DNA from: Paenibacillus sp. PL2-23
GTDB lineage: Bacteria; Bacillota; Bacilli; Paenibacillales; Paenibacillaceae
Length of the DNA: 64,000 bases
Assembly: GCF_040834005.1 (NCBI RefSeq)
Contig: NZ_CP162129.1
Span: forward strand, 3,558,001-3,622,000
Direction: 5' to 3'
Shown: one piece after another, positions 36,156-44,420 of the stretch
Position numbering within the stretch: the stretch's first letter is position 1
How the letters are laid out: each line of letters starts with the position of its first letter
Position numbers and translations under genes: made by a program
The notes under the pieces: model-generated
Told to the model about the DNA's origin: nothing
What the model saw: only the letters and a program-made list of their open reading frames with translations
Databases searched by the model: none

Positions 36156-37511
36156 ATGAACAGACAAAAGAAATCGGACAAGGTTGCGGCGGAACGCTTT
36201 CAACTGCTGTCGCCGCTCCTAGCATCCGGTCTGGATGCGGCGAAGGCGGCTCAGTTAAAGTCGGCCATTTGTGCGCAGTCCGGCTTATCAGAGAGGACGC
36301 TGCGCCGGTACTTGGCCGAATATCGCAAGGATGGGTTCGACGGACTCAAGCCGAAACCCAAAGGCCGGAAGCCGCTGCCAGACACCATACCAACTGAGGT
36401 GCTGGAAGAAGCGATCCTGCTTCGGCGGGAGGTGCCGAAGCGGAGTGTGCGCCAAATTATCCAGATCCTCGAATGGGAGGAGAAGATCGCACCTGGAATA
36501 ATTAAACGCAGCACCCTGCAGGCGAGATTAACCAGGCGCGGTTACAGTTCAAGGCAGATGCGGATGTATGCCGGTGGCGGTACGGCCGCGCGGCGCTTTC
36601 AGAAGCAGTCCCGCAATCGCTTATGGCAGAGTGACATCAAGTATGGGCCGTACCTTCCCATTGGTCCTGGCGGTTCGAAGAAACAAGTCTATCTGGTGTT
36701 ATTCGTGGATGACGCGACGCGGTATGTGCTGCATGGAGCCTTCTACGCGTCGATGGAGCAAGCCATCGTCGAGGACAGTTTCCGAAGAGCGATCGAGAAA
36801 TACGGTGTCCCAGAGGCCGTGTACTTCGACAACGGCAAGCAATACCGCACGACTTGGATGAACCGGACGTGCGCGAAACTCGGTATTCGCTTGCTCTTTG
36901 CCAAGCCCTACTCTCCGGAAAGTAAAGGCAAGGTTGAGCGTCTAAACGGCGCTGTGCAGAGCTTTCTGGACGAGGTCGCGCTTGAGAACGTTAAGACACT
37001 CACCGAGCTTAACGACTGGTTCCAAGTATGGCTTTCGGAGTGCTACCAGAATAAACCCCATGCCGCGCTGGCGAACAAACAAACACCCGAAGCTGCGTTT
37101 CGGAGCGATCCGGCAGCGCTTCAGTTCGTAAATTCCGAGCACCTCGCGGCCAGCTTCCTCCACGCGGAACAGCGGAAAGTGGATAAGGCCGGCTGTATCA
37201 GCTTTCAAGGCAAGAAGTATGAAGTTGGGCTGTTGTTCATTGGGCAAACGGTTCAAGTCGTCTATGACCCGGCAGATATCACAGAAGTGACGATCGAATA
37301 CGAGGGATGTACGCCTTGGCAAGCACGGGAGCTCATCATTGGAGAAAGGGCTGGCAAGCGGCCGGCCCTTCCAGAGCATTTGCAGAAGCAGTCAGCAACG
37401 GAATCCCGCTTGCTCCGAGGTGCCGAGCGGAAGCATGACGAGCGCGCACAAACCCAAACGCCGGCCGTCTCCTACCGCATGCTGAGGAAGGAGGCTGGCA
37501 AGGATGTTTGA
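36156..37511 (+). CDS. DDE-type transposase (rve/Mu-like integrase core)
   Basis: Transposase of about 451 residues. An N-terminal HTH (SGLSERTLRRYLAEYRKDGFDG, about 40-60, within 20-residue limits RTLRRYLAEY) and a second DNA-binding domain precede the RNase-H-like core. The catalytic acids are visible as D in LWQSDIKYGP, D in VYFDNGKQYR and E in PESKGKVERLNG. A C-terminal beta-rich Mu-type domain follows. I chose ATG 36156, with GGAGG 7 bases upstream. Its end overlaps the ATPase gene by 8 bases, so the two are coupled; transposase plus ATPase is the Tn552/Mu/IS21-like logic. Confidence 0.93.
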   Translation: MNRQKKSDKVAAERFQLLSPLLASGLDAAKAAQLKSAICAQSGLSERTLRRYLAEYRKDGFDGLKPKPKGRKPLPDTIPTEVLEEAILLRREVPKRSVRQIIQILEWEEKIAPGIIKRSTLQARLTRRGYSSRQMRMYAGGGTAARRFQKQSRNRLWQSDIKYGPYLPIGPGGSKKQVYLVLFVDDATRYVLHGAFYASMEQAIVEDSFRRAIEKYGVPEAVYFDNGKQYRTTWMNRTCAKLGIRLLFAKPYSPESKGKVERLNGAVQSFLDEVALENVKTLTELNDWFQVWLSECYQNKPHAALANKQTPEAAFRSDPAALQFVNSEHLAASFLHAEQRKVDKAGCISFQGKKYEVGLLFIGQTVQVVYDPADITEVTIEYEGCTPWQARELIIGERAGKRPALPEHLQKQSATESRLLRGAERKHDERAQTQTPAVSYRMLRKEAGKDV

Positions 37512-38304
37512 ATCCTTCTACGACATGACCCGTACACCATTTGCTCGGGATATTCCCGTGACAGAGCTTTATCCGGCGAGTGCTATGGAAGAGATGCTGG
37601 ACCGGTTGCAATACGCTGCTGAGCGCCAATTATTCGCCGTCATTAGCGGCGACTGCGGGACGGGCAAGACAACAACAGTCCGCCGCTTTGCCGCCATGCT
37701 GGATGCAGCGAAGTATAAGCTGTTGTACCTGTCGGACTCCAAGCTAACGCCGCGCCACTTCTACAAAGGGTTGCTCGAACAACTCGGATGCGAGTCGAAG
37801 TTCTACCGAGGCGATGCGAAGCGTCAGTTGCATCGCGAAGTGGAACTCATGCGCGGCATTCATCGACTGGAACCGGTTGTCGTCGTAGATGAAGCCCATC
37901 TGCTCGATCGGGAGATGCTGGAGGAAGTGCGCTTTCTCCTCAACTTCAAGATGGATGCGCAAAGCCCCATGGCGCTAATTCTAGTCGGGCAGAACGAGCT
38001 ATGGGAAAAGCTTCGTCTTCAATCCTACACAGCGATTCGTCAGCGGATTGACTTGCAGTGCAAGCTGCCCTATTTCGACCGTTCCCAAGTCGGTGAATAT
38101 CTGAAGCGTCAGTTAGCGTATGCCGGCACCAATCATGAGATATTCTCTGATGAGGCGGTAAATGAAGTTTACCGATTCTCGGGCGGATCGGCCAGACTCA
38201 TCAACAAGTTGAGCACTCATTGCCTCATCTACGGAGCCCAGATCAAGCGCCGCATCATTGACGATCATATGGTGAAGCACGTGATTCAGGGTGAATTGTC
38301 ATGA
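37504..38304 (+). CDS. ExeA-like AAA+ ATPase of the transposon
   Basis: Target-selection/transposase-activating ATPase of 266 residues. Walker A is GDCGTGKTTT (about 50), Walker B is VVVVDEAHLL (about 125), sensor 1 is LILVGQNELWEKL, and the arginine finger region is TAIRQRIDLQ. The C-terminal lid contains FSGGSARLINKL. The N-terminus FESFYDMTRTPFARDIP is the hallmark of ExeA/TniB-like partners of DDE transposases. It overlaps the transposase gene by 8 bases and the next gene by ATGA. Confidence 0.93.
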   Translation: MFESFYDMTRTPFARDIPVTELYPASAMEEMLDRLQYAAERQLFAVISGDCGTGKTTTVRRFAAMLDAAKYKLLYLSDSKLTPRHFYKGLLEQLGCESKFYRGDAKRQLHREVELMRGIHRLEPVVVVDEAHLLDREMLEEVRFLLNFKMDAQSPMALILVGQNELWEKLRLQSYTAIRQRIDLQCKLPYFDRSQVGEYLKRQLAYAGTNHEIFSDEAVNEVYRFSGGSARLINKLSTHCLIYGAQIKRRIIDDHMVKHVIQGELS

Positions 38305-38528
38305 ACGAGCCTTGGAACCAGATGACCTACGATCGGGACGCGAATAGTTGGTTTGTCCTGCTAGGAGAGAAAGCTTATCCTGTTTATTGCGGTGAATGTT
38401 TTGAAATTCGCATTGGAGATCGTGGCATTCCCTGTCGACTCGAGCTTGACCGATATTGGTACGTGATCATGAGAGAAACGCGATTTAACTTGAGGAATAA
38501 AGAAGTTTACCATATTCGATTCGTTTAA
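38301..38528 (+). CDS. Small transposon-encoded protein (DUF5348-like)
   Basis: 75-residue protein with a beta-rich pattern (SWFVLLGEKAYPVYCGECFEI ... IPCRLELDRYWYVIM, each within one strand pair). It begins in an ATGA overlap with the ATPase stop, so it is part of the transposon operon. Similar small proteins accompany transposase/ATPase pairs; the function is unknown. A 12-bp perfect inverted repeat that may end the transcript follows 4 bases later. Confidence 0.6.
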   Translation: MNEPWNQMTYDRDANSWFVLLGEKAYPVYCGECFEIRIGDRGIPCRLELDRYWYVIMRETRFNLRNKEVYHIRFV

Positions 38529-38532
38529 CAGA

Positions 38533-38566
38533 AATGGGAAAGCCGAAACTTCTTGGCTTTCCCATT
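38533..38566 (+). terminator. Hairpin at the end of the transposon operon
   Basis: AATGGGAAAGCC and GGCTTTCCCATT are perfect 12-bp arms around a 10-base loop, directly after the last transposon gene. The T-tract is poor, so termination may be weak. Confidence 0.6.
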
Positions 38567-38634
38567 CATTGAATCTCTATGGACATGATTACGATCAGAC
38601 CTTGGATAACTAACGCGATCATTTTCTGGACAGT

Positions 38635-38651
38635 ATGGATCAGCAGTAACA
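38635..38651 (-). repeat. Right terminal inverted repeat of the transposon
   Basis: Read inward on the minus strand it is TGTTACTGCTGATCCAT, the partner of the left end. Confidence 0.85.
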
Positions 38652-38657
38652 CCAAGG
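38652..38657. repeat. Target-site duplication, right copy
   Basis: CCAAGG, identical to 35394-35399, immediately outside the right terminus. Confidence 0.88.
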
Positions 38658-38946
38658 GATAACCGATAGCTATAGTCATCAGCATGCACAGCAAGGTGAA
38701 CAAGCCCGTCAGCAGCACGGTAAAGCCAAGCGAGCGAATCATGGAGACGTCAGTGAATACTTGAACGTAGGCCTCCAGATTCAGCTCTACGGGAAGCAAG
38801 CTGACCTTGCCTGACAATATGGGACCTGACGAGCTTAAGGAAATAGCAGCTATATGAAGAAATGGAGCCAGACAGATCAAGGTGCAGAATAACAGGATTA
38901 CAAAGTTAGCCGTGTCGAACACGCGGTTCGCGGTTTGCTCTTTCAT
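38652..38946 (-). pseudogene. Sugar ABC permease (YtcP/LplC type), N-terminal part, cut by transposon
   Basis: This fragment holds the start of the permease: cytoplasmic MKEQTANRVFDTANF, the first helix (LLFCTLICLAPFLHIAAISL), the extracellular loop (VSLLPVELNLEAYVQVF) and the second helix, ending at TIAIGYPL, where the transposon enters. Reading continues 28 residues into the element before a stop. The ATG at 38946 has AAGGAG 9 bases upstream. Together with 34816-35399 it makes a 290-residue permease, the usual LplC length. Transcription of the genes behind it may also be disturbed by the insertion. Confidence 0.92.
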
Positions 38947-39002
38947 AAGCGTCCGCTCCTTTCAAATGATCGAATTCATGAAGGATATTGGCGCAGCTTC
39001 GC

Positions 39003-39905
39003 CTACATAATCCCTTCATCCGTCAACTTCTTGGAGGCGTAGTTGGCTCCAAGCACAAAGATGAGTCCTACGACAGCCTGGAACAGCCCGACTACCGTAG
39101 CAAGTGTATATTGTCCGGATTCGAGACCGATCCGATAGACGAATGTGCTCAGCACATCCGAATATTCGCGTACAGCCAAATTTCCGATTACATATGGACG
39201 TTCAAAGCCTATAGAAACCATATGACCTAAATTAATAATGAGCAGCACAACAATTGTCGGTTTGATTCCCGGAAGCGTAATATGCCAAATGCGCTTCAAC
39301 CTACCCGCGCCGTCAATTCCTGCAGCCTCGAACAGCTCCTTGTTAATTCCCGTCAAGGCAGCCAGGTAAATAATCGTTCCCCAGCCTGCGCTCTGCCAAA
39401 CGCCAACAAGCAGATAGGTCAACAGCCAATCATTTTTGTCGGTAAGAAACGGTATAGCCTCAAATCCCATAGAAGTCATTATATTGTTAATCATTCCGGA
39501 TTGCGTGCCGAACACCTGATAGACGATGCCACCGATAATGACCCACGAAATAAAATGAGGAATATACAGAATCGTTTGCGACAGCTTCTTGAACCACACC
39601 GCCTTCATCTCATAGAGCATAATGGCGAGAACAAGCGGTGCTGGGAAGGATACAAGCAAATCCAAAAAATTAAGCATCAGCGTATTGCGAAGCGTAAGAT
39701 AGAAATCCCGCATGCCGAACACTTCTCTAAACGCTTCAAGGCCAATCCATTCGCTTTTCAGCATCCCCTGAAAGAAGTTAAAGTCCTTAAAGGCAATCTG
39801 AATGCCGTACATCGGGCCATATTTGAACACGATAAAATAGGTCAGCGGCAGCACAAGCAGCGCATACAGCTGCCAATATCTGCGGAAATAGACATTCCAG
39901 CTCAC
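39003..39905 (-). CDS. Sugar ABC transporter permease (YteP/LplB type)
   Basis: Membrane permease of 300 residues in the CUT1 family. Six helices are visible, starting with RYWQLYALLVLPLTYFIVF and the LplB-like FKYGPMYGIQIAFKDFN. The ATPase-docking EAA loop reads FEAAGIDGAGRLKRIWHITLP (about 195-215, in two parts). It pairs with the interrupted permease and the binding protein upstream. This order (binding protein, LplB type, LplC type, then GH105) matches the Bacillus subtilis ytcQ-yteP-ytcP-yteR set for rhamnogalacturonan oligosaccharides. No ATPase gene is present; these systems usually share MsmX. Confidence 0.94.
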   Translation of the reverse strand: MSWNVYFRRYWQLYALLVLPLTYFIVFKYGPMYGIQIAFKDFNFFQGMLKSEWIGLEAFREVFGMRDFYLTLRNTLMLNFLDLLVSFPAPLVLAIMLYEMKAVWFKKLSQTILYIPHFISWVIIGGIVYQVFGTQSGMINNIMTSMGFEAIPFLTDKNDWLLTYLLVGVWQSAGWGTIIYLAALTGINKELFEAAGIDGAGRLKRIWHITLPGIKPTIVVLLIINLGHMVSIGFERPYVIGNLAVREYSDVLSTFVYRIGLESGQYTLATVVGLFQAVVGLIFVLGANYASKKLTDEGIM

Positions 39906-39988
39906 AGCAGTCTCCTCCTTAACAATCGGCAGCGGTTGGAAGGGAGGAGCAGAGTCCTACCTTCCACCATGCTTGCCCGATCGGCGCT

Positions 39989-41605
39989 TTATTTCGCCTT
40001 CATTTCTTTGTATACGGCGGTGCGCTCATCCAGGATGGCTTGACCTCCGCTTGCCATGTAGTCCTTCATCATGGAGTCGAATACGCTTTCGAATTGGTCC
40101 GGCCTCGACATGGTTGTCTTGACGATCATTTCGTTAAACTTGTCTAGAAGCGTTGTACCATATTTCGTCTGCGCCTCGATCGGTCTGTCCATCAGGACGG
40201 GAGGAATCACATCGCTATTGGCAATCTTTTGAGCAGCTTCTACCTGATCCTTGAATGGCTTTGGCATTTGGAGCGCTCTTGCCTGGAGGTTCTTCTCCAT
40301 GCTTCCAAGCTGCTTGCCATTGGAGATAATCGCCATATCGCCTTGGTTGTACAGACGATTAGCAGCCTCCTCAGTCAGGTTCTCTACAACAACTGGAATG
40401 CCATCCACCAATGTGTAGTTCTCGCCCTCAACTCCATTTTGCATATGGAACAGATTGTCCTCGGATGCCATCCACTCCAAATACTTGACAGCCTCAACTG
40501 CTCGCTCGCTTGATTTCGGTATCATGATGTACATACCATTCGGAGCGTACATCGGCTTGGCATGCTTGCCTTCCTCATTCGTATACACGTCTACGGAATG
40601 CAGCAAGGCGCCCGGTACGTTTTTCTGAAGCGTGGCATACGTGCCGTTCTCATAGAACGGGTTGATGTCATCCTCGCTGTAGAAGCCTACTTTGCCCGTC
40701 GCCACGTCTTCCCCTAGCTTTTTCTTATCCTTATCGAGACCAAAATCTTTGCTCATGAGGCCTTCATTGTACAGCTTGTTCATGAACTGAAGCGCATCCT
40801 TGAAGCCTGGCAGCAGAGTCGGATAATCGTTAGAGCCTAACTGCTGGGTTAGCGTGAATCGCTCCTCCTCTGTTGTCGGCTTAACGAAGGACCATAGAAG
40901 CGGCTCATATTGGGCAGAGGCAATAGTCATGCCTAATGGTATAACCTGTCCTCCCGTCTGCCCAGGATCCTTTTCTTTAAACGCTTTCAATGTTTCGTAG
41001 AGCTCTTCGGTCGTCTGAGGCACGGGCAGCCCCAGCTTATCCAGCCAATCCTGACGGATAAAGGAAGCATATTTGCCTACATTGGAGCGCTTGGCCGGAA
41101 TAGCGAATTGGGTTCCTTCATATTGGCCATAACCTAGCACCTCTGGACTAAGGAAGGCCGTCAGGTTTGGCGCATGCTCTTCCAGCAGCGGACCAACATC
41201 TGTCAAGCCGCCTTGCTTGGCATACCGGTTGAAGGTATTGGGATCATACGTAAATACAATATCCGGTACATTGGTGCCGCTTGCCATAAGCACATTCAGC
41301 TTCTCGACCTCCTCGGAGCGAGGTACCGGCACGTATTCCACATCAATGTTATTAGGGTCGCCGAAATTTTTCTGAACGAATTGCGTTAAATAATTGTCTG
41401 TAATGGTGGAGCCTGCTGGTGAGTTGCCTCGATCGAACACCTCAACCTTGAGCGTTACGCGTTTCTCGGGAGCCGCAGTGCCGCCGTTGCTTTCCTTTAC
41501 ACCCTCATTCCCCTTGCTGCTGCAGGCACTGAACAACATGGTGCATGCAAGTGTGAGCACAAGCAGCATGACCGCTTTTCTTTTTCCTTTTGCAAACTTT
41601 TCCAT
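39989..41605 (-). CDS. Sugar ABC transporter substrate-binding lipoprotein (YtcQ/LplA type)
   Basis: Extracellular lipoprotein of about 538 residues. The signal peptide ends in the lipobox FSAC (cysteine about residue 28), followed by a Ser/Gly/Lys linker. The type-1 extracellular binding fold then shows the typical VNVLMASGTNVPDIVFTYDP-like hinge and the late EAVKYLEWMAS segment. Large binding proteins of this group take up oligosaccharides; context points to unsaturated rhamnogalacturonan fragments. I chose ATG 41605 (GAGGGG upstream, signal peptide begins here) over an upstream in-frame codon. Confidence 0.93.
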   Translation of the reverse strand: MEKFAKGKRKAVMLLVLTLACTMLFSACSSKGNEGVKESNGGTAAPEKRVTLKVEVFDRGNSPAGSTITDNYLTQFVQKNFGDPNNIDVEYVPVPRSEEVEKLNVLMASGTNVPDIVFTYDPNTFNRYAKQGGLTDVGPLLEEHAPNLTAFLSPEVLGYGQYEGTQFAIPAKRSNVGKYASFIRQDWLDKLGLPVPQTTEELYETLKAFKEKDPGQTGGQVIPLGMTIASAQYEPLLWSFVKPTTEEERFTLTQQLGSNDYPTLLPGFKDALQFMNKLYNEGLMSKDFGLDKDKKKLGEDVATGKVGFYSEDDINPFYENGTYATLQKNVPGALLHSVDVYTNEEGKHAKPMYAPNGMYIMIPKSSERAVEAVKYLEWMASEDNLFHMQNGVEGENYTLVDGIPVVVENLTEEAANRLYNQGDMAIISNGKQLGSMEKNLQARALQMPKPFKDQVEAAQKIANSDVIPPVLMDRPIEAQTKYGTTLLDKFNEMIVKTTMSRPDQFESVFDSMMKDYMASGGQAILDERTAVYKEMKAK

Positions 41606-41739
41606 CGAATTCCAACCCCTCTTTCGTTCGGATAAATGGCTTCCTGGGTACACTTCCGTGTTAAATTGACAGTGCGTGTATCGGGAAGTGGCCTCAGTAT
41701 GGCACGATATTTGCAGTGGTGGCAATAAACTAGATTCGA

Positions 41740-41756
41740 GTGAGCAAACCGCTCAC
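41740..41756. promoter_or_regulatory. Inverted repeat, candidate operator of the transport operon
   Basis: GTGAGC-AAACC-GCTCAC is a perfect 6-bp inverted repeat with a 5-base spacer, 135 bases before the binding-protein start. It could be the site of the adjacent AraC-type regulator or of another repressor. Confidence 0.45.
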
Positions 41757-41880
41757 CAATCCCTTGCTGCGCCTGGAGTTTCAAGATTGCAATCAATCCT
41801 TTTCCCGAAATAAACCGTAAGTCAGCCGCCTGCAATAAAGCGGATTCCCATGATAAACGCTAATCGGCAGAGATAAAGCA

Positions 41881-41918
41881 GCGGCAGTCCGAATCGCTAA
41901 ACCGCTTCGGACTGCCGC
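41881..41918 (-). terminator. Hairpin downstream of the AraC-type sensor gene
   Basis: GCGGCAGTCCGAA and TTCGGACTGCCGC form a perfect 13-bp stem, 16 bases after the stop codon. The T-tract that follows on the minus strand is short, so some readthrough into the transport operon is possible. Confidence 0.65.
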
Positions 41919-41933
41919 ATTATGTGCTGAATG

Positions 41934-44195
41934 TTACTGACGATTATTATGATAGCCTAACGACAAAGCTGACGGCCGTATTCGCAGCTTGCGATATTCA
42001 CCTGGTGTCACACCGGTAGTACGCTTGAACACACGGCCGAAGGTAATAGAATTGGCATAACCTACCCAGAGCGCAATTTGATGCACCGTCTCATCCGTCT
42101 CCGCAAGCAGACGCTCCGCCTCGCGCATACGGAGCTGAACCAAATAGTCAACAAATTTCATATCATATTCCAGCTTGAATAGATAGCTTGTGTATTTAGC
42201 CGATATTTGAAACCGGTCGCTAAGATGCTTAAGCGATAGGTCGGGGTCGGCAAAATTTTGTTGAATATAAGCTCTAATTTCCGCAATTAACGTTTTGTAG
42301 CTTTTGGTTTGACTAAGCTCCACATACTGATCATAAAGCGCGTCCAAGCTGTCCAGAAGTCTCTCTCGCAGCGCCCCGAGGGACGGTGCCTCCTTCAGCT
42401 CTTGCAGCAGCCGTGGCATCTGATCGCCGTCAATGCTCTCGTCCAGTGAATCCGTTAGCTGCTTCAGCTCACGGCCCAGCATCTGCAGCAGCAACTGAAT
42501 TAAGGAGTAGATCTCCTCGTCCCTAAGCTTGTCCTGCTCCAGCTGCGAGAACAGCAGCTCTAAGGTATCGCGCCAGCTGTCGCTTGTCAGCCTGAATTCC
42601 TGTACCGAATCGGTGCATTGCTGCATATACAGGAATAAACCGCTTGGCTTATTGGGCGGAATATCGCCGCTGTAAGTGATTGCCTCTTGTCCAATCGTGA
42701 GCAGGTAAGCCAGACCGGATTCTGCATCGCGGAACGACTGCCGGATTCCGCCCCAGTCCCTCACAATAGAGCCGATGCCGATGGAAAGCGAAAATCGCAG
42801 ATGCTTTTCGACCCATGGTCTTGCTATTAAGGCTGTTCTTCGCAGTCTCTCCAGCAGCTCTCCATCGCTTCCATCCGATGAAGCAAATACAAATATAATT
42901 TTATCCGGCGCACTCCATTCACCCCAACCGCGCAAGCCCTCGTTAAGACCAAGCTCCTGAAGCACATTGCCAAGCGCAAATTTAAGAACGTTCTGCTCAT
43001 TCAGCGTATTCCGAGATTGAAAGCTCTCATACTGGTTCAGCCTTACAATCATAACAGCGTAGCTTCCCGCACAAGGGAGCAGGTCTAGCGTACGCATTCG
43101 CTCGCTGGTATGCTCTTGCCGCTGTCCGCTCAAAAGATCGTTGAACAGCTGTCTGCGTTGGAGCAGAACGCTTTCCTTCTGTTCCTTCTCGTAATCCATC
43201 GACTGCACAATTAGGTTTTCCAGTGCTCGGTCAATCATCGTCATGTCGTCCAGCTTAACCGCTTCTCCATCGCTGCCGCGAAGCTGAAGGGCTTGAATGC
43301 GATTCATCATCAGCCGAATTGGCTTATAATTACGACGTGTGACCCACACAATATAAATAATCGCTATGAAGAAGGTTACCATTGCCAATGCAACCCAAAC
43401 GTAAGATACAACTGATACCCAGCCCAGCAGTTGCCCCGCGTAGATGCCGCTCTCGAATGTCCAGCCAAGCGAACGGGAATGAACCTTTGTCAGCACATCA
43501 CCTTCTCCTGCAGCGGCAGAGCCTTGGCTGGGGGGATAAATGAGTTGATTAGAAGCATCGAAGATACGCATGAACGACAATGTGTGATTGGTCATACTGG
43601 CAATAAACTGATGAGTCGCGTACAAATCAACATTAATGACCAGAAGGCCTTCCTTGCCGAACGGCAGCGGCGTCTGCTTGTACATCGTAATGACCTTCAC
43701 CGGATCCAATCGGTCATACTCTCTAAAATCCCTGCTCTCTGACCAGCCTTGGTAGGTGCGGTTCTGCTTCGCATGAGCAATGAAGCTGCGATCGCCGAAT
43801 TCCAGCAGCGGGGTTTGTCCATTGGCTGTCAGCACAGTATCATCGGATTGTCTGTACAGATAGATCGACTCGATTAGATCGCTGTCCTCGACCAAGGCCC
43901 TCAAGCTGTGCGCAATATTGTACTTGTCACTTGTAATCGAGGACCCATTCAGATAGGCAGCGTAGCTCGCGTTGGCTGACACCTCATTCAATACCTTAAA
44001 CTCGACGTCTCTGACAGCTCGTTCCACGCTGTCCACTACGTAACCGGTTGCAATACTGTCGGCCTTGGTCGTCTCGGATTTCGATACCTCGTTAACCGCG
44101 ATGAACGACAGGAAAATGATCATCGATACGGTGAGCACCAAAATCGGAAAATACGAAACGAACAGCCGCAAATACCAGTTATTCAGCTTAATCAT
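41934..44195 (-). CDS. Membrane-bound AraC-family transcriptional regulator with extracellular sensor
   Basis: One-component sensor/regulator of about 753 residues. TM1 (about 8-30) and TM2 (about 280-302) flank an extracellular Cache-like domain. A degenerate GGDEF-like/linker region follows (about 380-520), then two AraC HTH motifs at the C-terminus (LSLKHLSDRFQISAKYTSYL near 655; ETVHQIALWVGYANSITFGR near 705), ending TTGVTPGEYRKLR. Such proteins sit next to LplA/B/C-type transporters in Paenibacillus and activate them on sensing oligosaccharides. ATG 44195 is preferred over a TTG two codons upstream because GGAGG lies 6 bases before it. A perfect cre consensus lies upstream. Confidence 0.92.
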   Translation of the reverse strand: MIKLNNWYLRLFVSYFPILVLTVSMIIFLSFIAVNEVSKSETTKADSIATGYVVDSVERAVRDVEFKVLNEVSANASYAAYLNGSSITSDKYNIAHSLRALVEDSDLIESIYLYRQSDDTVLTANGQTPLLEFGDRSFIAHAKQNRTYQGWSESRDFREYDRLDPVKVITMYKQTPLPFGKEGLLVINVDLYATHQFIASMTNHTLSFMRIFDASNQLIYPPSQGSAAAGEGDVLTKVHSRSLGWTFESGIYAGQLLGWVSVVSYVWVALAMVTFFIAIIYIVWVTRRNYKPIRLMMNRIQALQLRGSDGEAVKLDDMTMIDRALENLIVQSMDYEKEQKESVLLQRRQLFNDLLSGQRQEHTSERMRTLDLLPCAGSYAVMIVRLNQYESFQSRNTLNEQNVLKFALGNVLQELGLNEGLRGWGEWSAPDKIIFVFASSDGSDGELLERLRRTALIARPWVEKHLRFSLSIGIGSIVRDWGGIRQSFRDAESGLAYLLTIGQEAITYSGDIPPNKPSGLFLYMQQCTDSVQEFRLTSDSWRDTLELLFSQLEQDKLRDEEIYSLIQLLLQMLGRELKQLTDSLDESIDGDQMPRLLQELKEAPSLGALRERLLDSLDALYDQYVELSQTKSYKTLIAEIRAYIQQNFADPDLSLKHLSDRFQISAKYTSYLFKLEYDMKFVDYLVQLRMREAERLLAETDETVHQIALWVGYANSITFGRVFKRTTGVTPGEYRKLRIRPSALSLGYHNNRQ

Positions 44196-44228
44196 AACCA
44201 ACCTCCAGCTTTGCTCCGATTCTATAAT

Positions 44229-44243
44229 TTGAAAGCGCTATCA
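44229..44243 (+). promoter_or_regulatory. cre site upstream of the AraC-type sensor gene
   Basis: TTGAAAGCGCTATCA satisfies every position of WTGNAANCGNWNNCW and lies 34 bases before the sensor start codon. CcpA-mediated glucose repression of the whole uptake locus would follow. Confidence 0.65.
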
Positions 44244-44338
44244 TATTTGCTTCAAGCAATAAGTTAAGCGGTTTACCCGCCAATCAATTGTATCACGGCT
44301 TCTCCGATAACGGAACCCTGTTCATCAACAAGAAAATA

Positions 44339-44382
44339 ACGGCTTCCCAAGGTCGGTGCTGAGCACAACCTAAGGAAGCCGT
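44339..44382 (-). terminator. Terminator of the nicotianamine-synthase-like gene
   Basis: Arms ACGGCTTCC / GGAAGCCGT with an inner AGGT...ACCT and GTGCT...AGCAC pairing. On the minus strand the stem is followed by TTATTTTCTT. It lies 39 bases after the stop codon at 44421. Confidence 0.75.
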
Positions 44383-44420
44383 CTAACTAATGAAGCGGTA
44401 TGTCATGGCATTTCATTACA

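Larger units (their letters stand above)
35400..38651 (+). mobile_element. Complete 3252-bp transposon with DDE transposase and AAA ATPase
   Basis: The ends are imperfect inverted repeats that begin TGTTTCTGCCGTCCAT on the left and, read inward from the right, TGTTACTGCTGATCCAT. The element therefore runs 5'-TG...CA-3', and it is flanked by a CCAAGG direct repeat. Further TGTCC-containing repeats lie inside both ends (about 35443, and 38581 and 38628 on the right), as in Mu/Tn552-type elements whose transposase binds several subterminal sites. It carries four plus-strand genes: a zinc-ribbon protein, a DDE transposase, an ExeA-like ATPase and a small protein. All reading frames are intact, so it may still be active. 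It interrupts a sugar permease gene. Confidence 0.92.
41606..41933. other. Intergenic region between the AraC-type sensor gene and the binding protein gene
   Basis: About 330 bases with no credible gene. It holds a 13-bp hairpin behind the sensor gene, a 6-5-6 inverted repeat (41740-41756) and the presumed promoter of the transport operon. Confidence 0.5.

Noticed and set aside
35443..38635. Transposon ends placed at the TGTCC repeats (35443 and about 38632)
   Set aside because: No target duplication is found there and the permease frame is not restored; the outer TGTT...AACA ends give both.
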